Shown here piece by piece: positions 1-8,375 of a stretch of 64,000 bases of DNA. Origin of the DNA: Cytophagaceae bacterium (GTDB taxonomy: Bacteria > Bacteroidota > Bacteroidia > Cytophagales > Spirosomataceae). A model generated the notes under the pieces. The model worked only from the letters and a program-made list of their open reading frames with translations, searched no databases and was not told the DNA's origin. A program made the position numbers and the translations under genes. Position 1 is the first letter of the stretch; each line of letters starts with the position of its first letter. The stretch covers positions 97,829 through 161,828 of the forward strand of contig JAIXOL010000053.1 of assembly GCA_027486845.1 (NCBI GenBank), written 5' to 3'.

Positions 1-1
1 T

Positions 2-772
2 ATGGGCGATAGTTTTACAGAAAAAGAACGCATCGAAAAGAATCATTTTAAAGGTTTAAGTAATTATAATAGATTCTTTATTACAGATACGATAAAAGTA
101 AAGTTGGATTCTTCAAAACGGAATGTGCTAATCATCGAGACAGTTGAACGACATTTCAGAGAGCGATTTAGAAAAACCTTTACTAATTTAGAAGTGTTGG
201 AAAATCAACCTGTATTGAAGAAAATACAAGAGAAAAATTTGAAAGACCGGCTTATAAATTATGAAGTGCCATATAATGCCGAGCGTCATGAATCTATACT
301 TTTTTCTTCGGATTTTTTCTTGACATTCAAAGAGTGGAAAGCATGGTTGAATTGGAAATTATTTAACCGAATTGACGAAAAAGTAATGCTCTCTAAAGAT
401 AAAAAACACCTTTTATACTTTTTAGATGCCCAACCTTTAGGAATTAATTCTTGTTTTGATAAAATCTCTGAAGAAGAAATAAATTTGATAGTCGATAATC
501 TAAATAAAACTTATCAAAACTATAAAAAAGCAGGTTTTGATGAGGTTTATTTATCAATTATTCCAAATAAAACTTCGATTTTGGGAACAGATTTAGGAGA
601 ATATAACCATTTAATTCAGCGAATTCAGCGGGACTCTGAACTGAAAATTCCTTTTTTTGATATTTACACGCCCTATTTTCATTCAAAAAAAATACTATAT
701 GAAAAAGGCGATTCGCATTGGAATTGTGAAGGAAAACAGATTTGGTTGGATTTGGTTAATTCCAAATTATAG
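2..772 (+). CDS. SGNH acyltransferase/hydrolase-like protein (AlgX/AlgJ type), 5' end outside window
   Basis: The frame is already open at the window edge. Its first residues, MGDSFT, look like the internal Gly-Asp-Ser-Phe nucleophile block of SGNH enzymes rather than a start, so the N-terminus is missing. Near the C-terminus (about residues 233-243) is GDSHWNCEGKQ, matching the Asp-x-His-Trp-Asn block that supplies the other catalytic residues in AlgX/AlgJ- and DltD-like O-acyltransferases. The family moves or removes acyl groups on polysaccharides at the cell surface. The gene lies tail to tail with pseB-pseC, which fits a surface-glycan locus. The substrate is unknown; a plain lipase/esterase of the same fold is possible. 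Confidence 0.6.
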   Translation: MGDSFTEKERIEKNHFKGLSNYNRFFITDTIKVKLDSSKRNVLIIETVERHFRERFRKTFTNLEVLENQPVLKKIQEKNLKDRLINYEVPYNAERHESILFSSDFFLTFKEWKAWLNWKLFNRIDEKVMLSKDKKHLLYFLDAQPLGINSCFDKISEEEINLIVDNLNKTYQNYKKAGFDEVYLSIIPNKTSILGTDLGEYNHLIQRIQRDSELKIPFFDIYTPYFHSKKILYEKGDSHWNCEGKQIWLDLVNSKL

Positions 773-774
773 GA

Positions 775-830
775 ATTATTTGTAGAGACGTTTTTTCAAT
801 GTAATTGCAAATTACGTCTCTACAAATAAT
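775..830. repeat. Perfect 16-bp inverted repeat with TGTAGAGACG core
   Basis: ATTATTTGTAGAGACG at 775-790 is the exact reverse complement of 815-830, with a 24-base AT-rich spacer. It fills the gap between two convergent genes and could end transcription from both sides. A second palindrome sharing GTAGAGAC lies at 47478-47506, also between convergent genes, so this looks like a dispersed palindromic repeat rather than an ordinary terminator. Confidence 0.75.
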
Positions 831-837
831 ATTGATT

Positions 838-1986
838 TTATTTCACAAAACCCAATATTTCTGAAATAACAAATTCTTGTTCTTCTTCCGTAAGTGTTGG
901 GTATATCGGAATACTCAAGCAATGTTCATAATACTTTTCAGCATTTGGAAAATCACCAGCTTTACTTCCTAAACCTTTATAATAAGGCATTAAATGTACA
1001 GGAATATAGTGTACTTGAGCATAAATCTGTTTCGTACGTAAAAAATCATATAGACCTTTGCGGTCTTCAATCTGAATCACATATAAGTGATATGCGTGGC
1101 TGACATTGGCAGGTGGAATGATAATTTTTACTTTCGTACCAGCAAATGCTCCATTGTAGCGTTTGGCAATTACTTGTCTTTTTTCAAGACCTTCTTCTGC
1201 TCTTTTTAGCTGTGAAATTCCCAAATTACAGAGTACATCTGGCATTCGGTAATTATAGCCCAATTCCTGTAATTCCATGTACCATCCTCCGTGATTTTCA
1301 ATCAAGGCAGGGTCGCCTTGATAAATCATTCCATGCGAACGAAATTGTTTGAGTTTTTTATATAGTTCTTCATCATTGGTTGTCACCATTCCACCTTCAC
1401 CAGTAGCAATATGCTTTACGGGATGAAATGAAAAAATAGCTAAGTCAGCCAGCGAACCATCACCACAACGATGATTTTTACCTATACTATCGACAAAACT
1501 TCCACCAGGAGCATGACAAGAATCTTCTAAAATCCATAAGCCAAATTCATCGGCCAGTTTTCTAAATGCTTCTAAATCAACTGGATAACCTGCAAAATCT
1601 ACTGGAATAATGCCTTCAAAAGTGCCTTTTGGGTGCTGATTGAGTAAATTTCTTACTTTTTCTATATCCAATAAAACTGTTTCTTGATTAATATCTGCAA
1701 ACACAACTTCTCCTCCACAGTATCGTACACAATTGGCAGACGCCGAAAAAGTTATAGGCGTTGTAATGACTTTTGAGGAAGGTTTTACTCCCAATGCCAT
1801 GCATGAAATATGTAATGCTGCCGTGCCATTGGCAACTGCAACGGCATATTTGCAACCAATATATTTGGCAAAAGCTGCTTCAAATTCAGCAACTTTTGGT
1901 CCTGATGTTAAAAACGGAGATTTGAGTGTTTCGATAACTGCCGCTATATCTTCGTCAGTAATATTTTGTTTTCCGTATGGAATCAT
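838..1986 (-). CDS. pseC: UDP-4-amino-4,6-dideoxy-N-acetyl-beta-L-altrosamine transaminase
   Basis: 382 residues, the usual length of a PseC-type PLP aminotransferase of the DegT/DnrJ/EryC1 class. Motifs: the N-terminal YGKQNITDEDI, the cofactor loop ANGTAALH, EDSCHAPGG, and the Schiff-base lysine K191 in HPVKHIATGEGG. It converts the 4-keto product of PseB to the 4-amino sugar, step two of pseudaminic acid synthesis. It starts 9 bases after pseB stops, so the two are co-transcribed. The later genes (pseH, pseG, pseI, pseF) are not in the window. A related sugar aminotransferase for another 4-amino sugar is possible but less likely next to pseB. Confidence 0.9.
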   Translation of the reverse strand: MIPYGKQNITDEDIAAVIETLKSPFLTSGPKVAEFEAAFAKYIGCKYAVAVANGTAALHISCMALGVKPSSKVITTPITFSASANCVRYCGGEVVFADINQETVLLDIEKVRNLLNQHPKGTFEGIIPVDFAGYPVDLEAFRKLADEFGLWILEDSCHAPGGSFVDSIGKNHRCGDGSLADLAIFSFHPVKHIATGEGGMVTTNDEELYKKLKQFRSHGMIYQGDPALIENHGGWYMELQELGYNYRMPDVLCNLGISQLKRAEEGLEKRQVIAKRYNGAFAGTKVKIIIPPANVSHAYHLYVIQIEDRKGLYDFLRTKQIYAQVHYIPVHLMPYYKGLGSKAGDFPNAEKYYEHCLSIPIYPTLTEEEQEFVISEILGFVK

Positions 1987-1995
1987 TTTCCTAAA

Positions 1996-3015
1996 TTATT
2001 TCGGCTGAAAATCAGCGTCAATGTGGGTTTTTATTTCTTCACGAATTTGCTCAATTGTTAACCATTCGTCGTTAGTTCCTGAATTATATTTGAAACCTTC
2101 TGTGACAAACGAAGCACCAAAGTGCTTCAAATATTCGTTTATATTCCAAATCGGAGAAAATGGCATAATTACATAATATTTCTTTGTCTCGATTGTGCTT
2201 AGAGAATCCGTTTCAGTAATCATTTCTTCGTGAAGTTTTTCACCTGGGCGAATACCAACGTTCGGAAACTCACAGTTAGGACCAATTGCTTTCGCAACAT
2301 CCATAATTCTATATGAAGGAATCTTTGGTACATAAATTTCTCCACCCCACGCATTTTCGAGGGCATAAAGTACCATTTCAACGCCATCTTCCAACGAAAT
2401 ATTAAATCGAGTCATTCGTTCGTCAGTTATAGGTAAAACACCAGTTTTTGCTTTTTCCAAGAAAAACGGCATTACCGAACCACGAGAACCAATTACATTT
2501 CCATATCTTACCACTGAAAATGTAATCTGACGACTTCCTCGCATATTATTAGCGGCCACAAAAAGTTTATCCGAACACAATTTTGTTGCACCATAAAGGT
2601 TTATTGGAGCAGCAGCTTTGTCGGTTGAAAGTGCCACAACTTTTTGAATATTATTTGATAAAGCAGCGTTAATTACATTTTCCGCCCCAAAAACATTAGT
2701 TTTTATACATTCCATCGGGTTATATTCTGCCGCAGGTACTTGCTTCAAAGCTGCAGCATGAATAATATAGTCGATACCTTCGCAGGCACGTTTTAGGCGT
2801 TCACCATCACGTACATCTCCAATGAAAAAACGTATATTAGGGTATTTATTTTGAGGATAAGTTTGTTGCATTTCAAATTGCTTCAATTCGTCACGAGAAT
2901 AAATTACTACTCGACGAACATCAGGGAAGCGATTGAAAATAGTTTCGACCAATTTTTTGCCGAAAGAACCTGTCCCACCTGTAATCAGAATTGCTTTGCC
3001 GTTTAAATCAAGCAT
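1996..3015 (-). CDS. pseB: UDP-N-acetylglucosamine 4,6-dehydratase (inverting)
   Basis: 339 residues, an extended-SDR enzyme of the PseB/FlaA1 group. The NAD(P)-binding GGTGSFGK sits at residues 13-20, the STDKAAAP block near 130, and the YxxxK pair is Y141/K145 in NLYGATKLC. It makes the 4-keto-6-deoxy-L-arabino sugar from UDP-GlcNAc, the first step toward pseudaminic acid, and feeds pseC directly downstream. CapD/WbpM-type retaining dehydratases are relatives, but their proteins are larger and membrane-anchored. ATG at 3015 is the natural start; a Bacteroidota -7 element lies about 70 bases upstream. Confidence 0.9.
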   Translation of the reverse strand: MLDLNGKAILITGGTGSFGKKLVETIFNRFPDVRRVVIYSRDELKQFEMQQTYPQNKYPNIRFFIGDVRDGERLKRACEGIDYIIHAAALKQVPAAEYNPMECIKTNVFGAENVINAALSNNIQKVVALSTDKAAAPINLYGATKLCSDKLFVAANNMRGSRQITFSVVRYGNVIGSRGSVMPFFLEKAKTGVLPITDERMTRFNISLEDGVEMVLYALENAWGGEIYVPKIPSYRIMDVAKAIGPNCEFPNVGIRPGEKLHEEMITETDSLSTIETKKYYVIMPFSPIWNINEYLKHFGASFVTEGFKYNSGTNDEWLTIEQIREEIKTHIDADFQPK

Positions 3016-3339
3016 TTGTTATTTTTATTAATTAGAATAAACATCAAAATGTAGACAGATAAAAGTTTGGCTTAAATCGTTTGCAAAGTTACGAATTAGC
3101 TACGGAATTCTTTCTATGAATGAAAAGATGATTTTAGCTAAAGCAATCGTAAATTTTTAAAAAGCTACATTATTTGTGATAATTAACATAAATCGAGCTA
3201 AAATAACGATTTTTGAGAGCTAAAAATTTAGCAAGTTTTGCAAAACTCCTGAATGCATATTTAATTTGTTTTACAAATGTGATTTGTTGCGGTTTTATCT
3301 TGTCTAAGTTTATTCTTTGACTTGCGGAAATTTTAAAAA
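3016..3339. other. Intergenic region upstream of pseB, no gene seen
   Basis: 324 bases of very AT-rich DNA between pseB and the DUF983 gene, both on the minus strand. Apart from the pseB -7 element I see no ORF of convincing composition, no strong hairpin and no RNA gene. Confidence 0.6.
3084..3091 (-). promoter_or_regulatory. -7 promoter element for pseB
   Basis: CAAAGTTA on the plus strand reads TAACTTTG on the minus strand, an exact match to the Bacteroidota -7 consensus TAnnTTTG, followed by the common GCAAA context. It is 69 bases upstream of the pseB start. I could not find a matching TTTG -33 box. Confidence 0.45.
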
Positions 3340-3726
3340 TTATTTTGTTCCACGTTTTTCGGGTGCATAACTATTAAAAAAGTTAAGCCAAATGGTACGT
3401 GATAGACGATAATAAACAGGCATTAAAATAGCTGTTAGTGAAACATAGATAATCATCAGTAAAGTGCCACTGATGTATTTGTCGAGTAAAACAAAGTAGG
3501 CTACGATTGTTGTTACAAATAATGCAATATTGAGCATGTAGCTTACGTACATTGCACCAAAGAAAAAGCCCATTTCTTTTTCATAACGAAGCCCACAGTG
3601 CGGACAAGTCTCTTTTAATGCGGTCATTTTTTTGTAAGGGTTTCGTGTTTCAAAAACGTCTCCCTCGTGGCATCTTGGACATTTCATCGCAAAAATGCTA
3701 TATAATTTCGAACCTTTACCAAACAT
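3340..3726 (-). CDS. DUF983 family zinc-ribbon membrane protein
   Basis: 128 residues. An N-terminal double-CxxC zinc ribbon (CPRCHEGD, then CPHCG about 24 residues on) precedes the block EKEMGFFFGAMYVSYM and two hydrophobic segments at about residues 60-80 and 86-106. This is the layout of DUF983, common in Bacteroidota and Alphaproteobacteria; its function is not established. It stands alone on the minus strand. ATG at 3726 is the only sensible start. Confidence 0.85.
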   Translation of the reverse strand: MFGKGSKLYSIFAMKCPRCHEGDVFETRNPYKKMTALKETCPHCGLRYEKEMGFFFGAMYVSYMLNIALFVTTIVAYFVLLDKYISGTLLMIIYVSLTAILMPVYYRLSRTIWLNFFNSYAPEKRGTK

Positions 3727-3887
3727 ATATTTGATGTGATTTTTTACTATTATAATTTAACTTCGATGCAAATTACGATAGAATAAATTACTTTTACATA
3801 GGCTTTTCTATTTATTGTGTAGTACTTTTTATCTATTTTGAATTTCATGAATCTATAAAAAATTAGAAAGCTGATGTTGGAAATATA

Positions 3888-4103
3888 CTATTTGCGATAT
3901 TTAAGGAATAAAGCCCGAAAAAGCAAAACAAACGGAAAACCATGTTGAACTAAATCGAACCAGTCGATTGGTTTCATGCCTATGGCACCGCCCATTAGCC
4001 AACGAAGTTTGCCAATTAGATGAGGTTCGGGAACAAATGGGGCTAAACCCAAAGTTAGGCTCACAATGAGCCACAATTTCCAATTATTAAGTGTTGGTTT
4101 CAT
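3888..4103 (-). CDS. Small conserved-looking membrane protein
   Basis: 71 residues with two hydrophobic stretches (about 8-24 and 50-66) joined by PEPHLIGKLRWLMGGAIGMKPIDW. The Trp/Pro/Gly-rich loop and clean codon pattern suggest a real gene; two overlapping shorter frames do not look like protein. It starts 5 bases after the AraC-type regulator gene ends on the same strand and is probably in its transcript. I do not recognise a function. Confidence 0.6.
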   Translation of the reverse strand: MKPTLNNWKLWLIVSLTLGLAPFVPEPHLIGKLRWLMGGAIGMKPIDWFDLVQHGFPFVLLFRALFLKYRK

Positions 4104-4108
4104 ATTTT

Positions 4109-4987
4109 TTATCTGTTGATTAAGCGAAACTGTTCGGGTGTTGATCCGACTTCTTTTTTAAAAACTCTGATAAAATACGAACAATCGTCGTAGCCCAAAT
4201 GATAGGCCATTTCACAAACCGAAATTGAAGAATGGAGCAAAAGGCGTTTTGCTTCCAAAATAACTCTATCTCTGATGTGTTCGCCCGCCGTTCGACCAAT
4301 GGTTTTTGTGCAAATGGCATTCAGATAATTGGCAGTAATATTGAGTTTATCGGCAAAGTTTTTTACTGATTTGTATTCTTTAAAATGCTTTTCAATGAGC
4401 ATTTCAAAATTTCTGATTTTTGATACATTCAGTTCGGTACTATCACCTCTGAAAAGTGGTTGATAAATTCTAATTGAGTGAATCAAAATTATTTTCAGTA
4501 AAGACTTTATAAGCGTATCTCGGTGTGGTTGATTGGCCTTAAATTCAATAATAATTTCCTCAAAAAGATTTTCAATGCGTTGGCTCTCTTCTTCCGAAAA
4601 AATAACCATCGGAGCATCATTATTACTATTATTGAAAAAAGGGAGTGCTTGTAGCGAAAGCCCTTTTTCGATGACTTCATAAAATTCTTTTTTGAAAAAA
4701 AGTGTGTAGCCGACTGTATCAGCACTCAAATTCCAGTCATGCACTTGACCATCGTTCATGAAAAACATTTGATTCGGCTCAACTATAAATCGCTTAAAGT
4801 CAATGTCATGCGTGCCACTTCCTTGTTTAATATAAATGAGATTATAGAAATCATGTCGATGTGGAAAATCGGCCGAGGAAAGCGTTTTTAGATGGTCTTC
4901 TAATCGACGAACATCAAGTTTCATCAAGATCTTTTTATCGCATGAATTAAGTTGCTCAATAGTTATGATTGGTATCGACTTTTGCAT
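4109..4987 (-). CDS. AraC family transcriptional regulator
   Basis: 292 residues from ATG at 4987. An upstream TTG at 5038 would add 17 residues but overlaps the T-tract of the preceding terminator, so I reject it. The N-terminal half is an AraC cupin (HRHDFYNLIYIKQGSGTHD, then NQMFFMNDGQVHDW). The C-terminal 100 residues hold two HTH motifs (VKNFADKLNITANYLNAICK-like, and VCEMAYHLGYDDCSYFIRVFKKEVGSTPEQFR). It probably senses a small ligand and regulates a nearby transcript. Its position downstream of the sulfur operon and upstream of the 71-aa membrane protein suggests either as target, but that is inference. Confidence 0.85.
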   Translation of the reverse strand: MQKSIPIITIEQLNSCDKKILMKLDVRRLEDHLKTLSSADFPHRHDFYNLIYIKQGSGTHDIDFKRFIVEPNQMFFMNDGQVHDWNLSADTVGYTLFFKKEFYEVIEKGLSLQALPFFNNSNNDAPMVIFSEEESQRIENLFEEIIIEFKANQPHRDTLIKSLLKIILIHSIRIYQPLFRGDSTELNVSKIRNFEMLIEKHFKEYKSVKNFADKLNITANYLNAICTKTIGRTAGEHIRDRVILEAKRLLLHSSISVCEMAYHLGYDDCSYFIRVFKKEVGSTPEQFRLINR

Positions 4988-5039
4988 GATTTCGCTAAAT
5001 ATTTCGTTCAAAAACTTTAACTTGCTTATTAAAGGCAAT

Positions 5040-5075
5040 AAAAAAAGAGGTTAGACTAATTATTTCTCTAACCTC
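5040..5075 (-). terminator. Intrinsic terminator of the persulfide/thiosulfate operon
   Basis: TCTAACCTC at 5067-5075 pairs perfectly with GAGGTTAGA at 5047-5055, with an 11-base loop. Read on the minus strand the stem is followed by a run of T (complement of 5040-5046). It sits 31 bases after the second YeeE/YedE gene and separates that operon from the araC-type gene. Confidence 0.8.
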
Positions 5076-5105
5076 AATTTGTGCGAATATTAAAGAGTTA
5101 TAAAA

Positions 5106-5600
5106 TCAATGAGGTAATTTATTTTGGAATGCCCCATAAAGCCAAGTACCAACTACTGCACTAGCAAATGTTATCGAAATAGCCAAAAAACCACTACCAA
5201 TTTGTGCAAATAATGGACCTGGACAAGCACCTGTGATTGCCCAACCAAGTCCAAAAATTAGTCCTCCGTAAATTTGCCCTTTATCAAATGTTTTGTTAGG
5301 AATAGAAACCGTTTCACCAGCTAAAGTTTTGATATTGAAGCGTTTAATGAGTTGGACTGAAGTCAGACCAACCACAACGGCCGTACCGATTACACCGTAC
5401 ATGTGAAACGATTGCAATCGGAACATTTCTTGAATTCTGAACCAAGAGATGATTTCGGCTTTTACGAAAACAATTCCGAATATTGTTCCGACAATCAGAT
5501 ATTTGAGGTTACTTGCTAAACTTTCTTTTTTTACTTGGTTATTCGGTGCTTCACACACAAATTCTTCGACGGCTGTATTATCAATATTTGTTTTTGACAT
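5106..5600 (-). CDS. YeeE/YedE family half transporter, C-terminal type (DUF6691)
   Basis: 164 residues with an extended cytosolic N-terminus and about four membrane segments. It carries the signature GWAITGACPGPLFAQIG near residues 121-137. YeeE/YedE proteins import thiosulfate or related sulfur compounds; here, as in many bacteria, the family is split into two half-length genes. It starts 2 bases after the other half ends, so the pair probably works as a complex. The gene is last in the ArsR-controlled operon. Confidence 0.87.
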   Translation of the reverse strand: MSKTNIDNTAVEEFVCEAPNNQVKKESLASNLKYLIVGTIFGIVFVKAEIISWFRIQEMFRLQSFHMYGVIGTAVVVGLTSVQLIKRFNIKTLAGETVSIPNKTFDKGQIYGGLIFGLGWAITGACPGPLFAQIGSGFLAISITFASAVVGTWLYGAFQNKLPH

Positions 5601-5602
5601 GA

Positions 5603-6169
5603 TTAGAATAATTTAAAAATGAAAGGCATGATTAAATGCGTCATAGCGAAACCTCCAACCATAAAGCTGATTGTCGCAATTAATGAAGGCAATTGTAGAT
5701 TTGATAATCCCATGATTGCATGACCAGAAGTACAACCACCAGCATAGCGAGTTCCAAAACCCACCATTAGACCACCTATAACGAAGAAAATTAGACCTTT
5801 AAGTGTAAAAATGTTTTCTACGCTAAAAATATCTGATGGCATCATTGCTGAAAAATCTGTCACGCCCAATACTTTTAAGTCTTTAACCGTGTTTTCATTC
5901 ACAACAAATTCATTTGGATTTGATAGAAATTGACTCGCAATTATTCCACCCAAAAGTACGCCAACCACAAAAAATAAATTCCATGCTTCTTTTTTCCAGT
6001 TATACATAAAATACTTGATATCAGCTGGGAAACAAGCAGCACATATATGGCGAAGCGACGACGAAATACCGAAGATTTTATTGCCTAGGAGTAGTAATGT
6101 TGGCACCGTTAGTCCAATCAAAATACCTGCTACTGCCCAATGCCACGGTTGTTTGATGAGTTCAATCAT
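5603..6169 (-). CDS. YeeE/YedE family half transporter, N-terminal type
   Basis: 188 residues with about four or five membrane helices and the family signature GFGTRYAGGCTSGHAIMGLS near residues 137-156. The invariant Cys lies in GGCTSGH; family knowledge assigns these conserved cysteines to sulfur-compound relay in YeeE. It follows the MBL-rhodanese gene and is nearly contiguous with its partner half. Substrate is probably thiosulfate or a sulfane-sulfur species, inferred from family and context. Confidence 0.87.
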   Translation of the reverse strand: MIELIKQPWHWAVAGILIGLTVPTLLLLGNKIFGISSSLRHICAACFPADIKYFMYNWKKEAWNLFFVVGVLLGGIIASQFLSNPNEFVVNENTVKDLKVLGVTDFSAMMPSDIFSVENIFTLKGLIFFVIGGLMVGFGTRYAGGCTSGHAIMGLSNLQLPSLIATISFMVGGFAMTHLIMPFIFKLF

Positions 6170-6292
6170 TTTTTTTGATGTTAATAATAATATATTTTAT
6201 AATTAGAGTTTTACAGAAAGGCAAGATATAAAATTGACCTTACTTTTTTTACCTTAAGCATTACTTAAGTTCTTTTTGAAGTCTAACCGCTA

Positions 6293-7705
6293 TTAAACTT
6301 TTAATTTCGATTGGCAAATAAAATTCGAGCGTGGCACTTCAGTCATAGTAATTGCCGCAAAACCTCCAGCTATATCGACAATATTATCAAACCCTCGAGA
6401 TTTCAAGATTGATGCAGCAATCATTGAGCGATACCCACCTGCACAGTGAATAAAATTAGTTTCAGTTTTCGAGAAGGCCGACATATTATTGCTCAAATAA
6501 GCCAACGAAACACATTCTGCTTCTTCAACATGTTCGGCACGATATTCGGTTTCCTTTCTTACGTCTTTTACTAAAAGTTTTCCTTCATTTTCTGCATATA
6601 TTTTTGCAAAGGCTTCTGCCGAAATAGAATCAATTACATCAGTTTCTTTGCCTGCTTCAATCCAAGCATTGATTCCACCTTGCAAATATCCAACGATATT
6701 ATCATAACCAACTCTTGAAAGGCGAGTGATTACTTCATCAATATTTTCCACATCAGCAATGAATAAAATTGGTTGCTCTATATCGGCCAAAAGGGTGCCT
6801 ACCCAAGGAGCAAAGTCGCCTTTTATACCTATATTGATAGAATTCGGCACAAAGCCATCTTTAAAATTCTGAGCGGCACGAGTATCAATCATTACTGCAC
6901 CTAGTTCGTTGGCGGCGGCCTCAAAAGCTTGTGGCGAAAGTGCTTGAATATTCGTTCTTACAACATCAAGGTTTTTAGCACCAGTTTTATTTATCATCAC
7001 ATTTTTCGGAAAATAATAGGGTGGCGGTGTAAGACCATCCGTTACTGCCGCAATAAATTTTTCTTTACTTTGTGGTTGAAGAGCGTAGTTCACCTTTTTC
7101 TGATTCCCTAAAGTGTCATATGTTTCTTTGCTCATGTTTTTGCCACATGCCGAACCCGCACCGTGAGCAGGATAGACAATTAAATTGTCTGGCAAAGTCA
7201 TGATTTTTGCGTGCAAAGAAGTATATAAATAACCTGCTAAGTCTTCGATTGTTAGATTTGATTTTTGTGCTAAATCTGGGCGTCCAACGTCTCCAATAAA
7301 CAAAGTATCTCCCGTGAAAATACAATTTTCTACACCATTTTCGTCGATTAGTAAATAACACGACGACTCCATTGTGTGTCCTGGTGTATGAAGAACCTTG
7401 ATTTTGATTTTTCCAATTTCAAAAACCTGTCCGTCTTCGGCAACAATACACTCAAAAGATGGCGTGGCTTTTGGGCCATAAACTATTTTTGCACCAGTTT
7501 TTTGAGCCAATTCTACATGACCCGATACAAAATCAGCATGAAAGTGAGTCTCGAAAATGTATTTGATATTGGCGTTATTTTTTTCTGCCTTTTTCATGTA
7601 AGAATGTACTTCACGAAGTGGATCGATGATGGCTACTTCACCTGCTGACTCAATATAATATGCTCCTTGTGCGAGGCATCCAGTATAAATTTGTTCTACT
7701 ATCAT
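6293..7705 (-). CDS. MBL-fold persulfide dioxygenase-like protein fused to two rhodanese domains
   Basis: 470 residues. The N-terminal metallo-beta-lactamase domain (about 1-245) has H54-x-H56-x-D58-F59 where the classic motif ends in His, then HTPGHT near 117 and FTGDTLFIGDVGRPD. The persulfide dioxygenases ETHE1 and CstB bind a single iron, so loss of the last motif His is compatible with that activity. Rhodanese domain 1 (about 260-355) has no Cys in its active loop (FIADVEN) and is probably structural. Domain 2 (about 370-460) has HCAGGYRSM with candidate catalytic C421. The protein should oxidise or transfer sulfane sulfur. Start ATG at 7705. Confidence 0.85.
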   Translation of the reverse strand: MIVEQIYTGCLAQGAYYIESAGEVAIIDPLREVHSYMKKAEKNNANIKYIFETHFHADFVSGHVELAQKTGAKIVYGPKATPSFECIVAEDGQVFEIGKIKIKVLHTPGHTMESSCYLLIDENGVENCIFTGDTLFIGDVGRPDLAQKSNLTIEDLAGYLYTSLHAKIMTLPDNLIVYPAHGAGSACGKNMSKETYDTLGNQKKVNYALQPQSKEKFIAAVTDGLTPPPYYFPKNVMINKTGAKNLDVVRTNIQALSPQAFEAAANELGAVMIDTRAAQNFKDGFVPNSINIGIKGDFAPWVGTLLADIEQPILFIADVENIDEVITRLSRVGYDNIVGYLQGGINAWIEAGKETDVIDSISAEAFAKIYAENEGKLLVKDVRKETEYRAEHVEEAECVSLAYLSNNMSAFSKTETNFIHCAGGYRSMIAASILKSRGFDNIVDIAGGFAAITMTEVPRSNFICQSKLKV

Positions 7706-7878
7706 TTTTGTAATTTGCTTTAATTTTATTCAAAGTGTGTTAAAATTCTTGGAGTGTTTGGTGAAAATGGGCTGTAATATTGATTTACAAAAAAATATGA
7801 ATAAAAAGTACCTATTTCTACTCAACATTACTTTGTCATGTTTATATGATAATTTATTCATGTAGTTTGATAAAAAAG

Positions 7879-8193
7879 TTACATATTACATTCACAATTT
7901 TCGATACATTCCAAAAGTTTAGTTATTTCACGTTCTTTGAGTGAGTAATAAACATTCAAACCATCTTTATGAGACTTTAAAATTCCACGCAGTTTCATAT
8001 TTATCAAATGGTGCGAAACCAAAGATTGCTCACAATTAAGTATTTCACAGATTTCGTTTACTGTGAGTTTTTCTTGAAACTCCAACAATTGAATAATTGC
8101 CAAACGAGTAGGGTGGGCTACAGCTTTTAAAATATAGGCCGCTTTTTCATATTTTTCTTTGTTGATTTTTATTTCGTTTGCCTCTGTTACCAT
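7879..8193 (-). CDS. ArsR/SmtB family regulator, likely sulfur or metal sensing
   Basis: 104 residues of winged-helix ArsR type: AHPTRLAIIQLLE, then the HTH VNEICEILNCEQSLVSHHLINMK. Cys residues sit in the HTH region (EICEILNC) and the C-terminus ends in CIENCECNM. Several ArsR relatives (BigR, SqrR) sense persulfides through a cysteine pair, so a sulfur sensor is plausible; a thiol-ligated metal sensor is the alternative. It is first in the operon ahead of the MBL-rhodanese and YeeE/YedE genes and very likely controls it. Confidence 0.85.
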   Translation of the reverse strand: MVTEANEIKINKEKYEKAAYILKAVAHPTRLAIIQLLEFQEKLTVNEICEILNCEQSLVSHHLINMKLRGILKSHKDGLNVYYSLKEREITKLLECIENCECNM

Positions 8194-8213
8194 TTTTGTT
8201 AGTTAATACAATA

Positions 8214-8246
8214 CAAATATATGTTAATATTTTCATATAGTGCAAA
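8214..8246 (-). promoter_or_regulatory. Promoter of the arsR-type operon with candidate operator
   Basis: On the minus strand TTTG (plus 8243-8246), a 21-base spacer and TATATTTG (plus 8214-8221) match the Bacteroidota -33/-7 promoter. The -7 box is 21 bases upstream of the regulator's ATG. The inverted repeat ATATG-N10-CATAT (8219-8238) overlaps the -7 box and spacer, where a repressor would block RNA polymerase. The operator assignment is inference. Confidence 0.6.
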
Positions 8247-8320
8247 TGATTTTATTAAAATCAGTAAATTGTCTTATTTATTGAATAAAAAAGGGCTCAA
8301 ATGGTCTTATTATAAATCAA

Positions 8321-8354
8321 AAACCTCACAGAAAGTTAAAATTCTGTGAGGTTT
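8321..8354 (-). terminator. Intrinsic terminator after maeB
   Basis: AAACCTCACAGAA (8321-8333) and TTCTGTGAGGTTT (8342-8354) form a perfect 13-bp stem with an 8-base loop. It lies 21 bases past the malic enzyme stop codon on the minus strand and is followed there by TTTGATTTAT. Confidence 0.85.
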
Positions 8355-8375
8355 AAGCTTGACTAGTTGGAAATC

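Noticed and set aside
4988..5038. TTG-initiated N-terminal extension of the AraC regulator
   Set aside because: It overlaps the T-tract of the preceding terminator; ATG at 4987 gives a normal cupin start.
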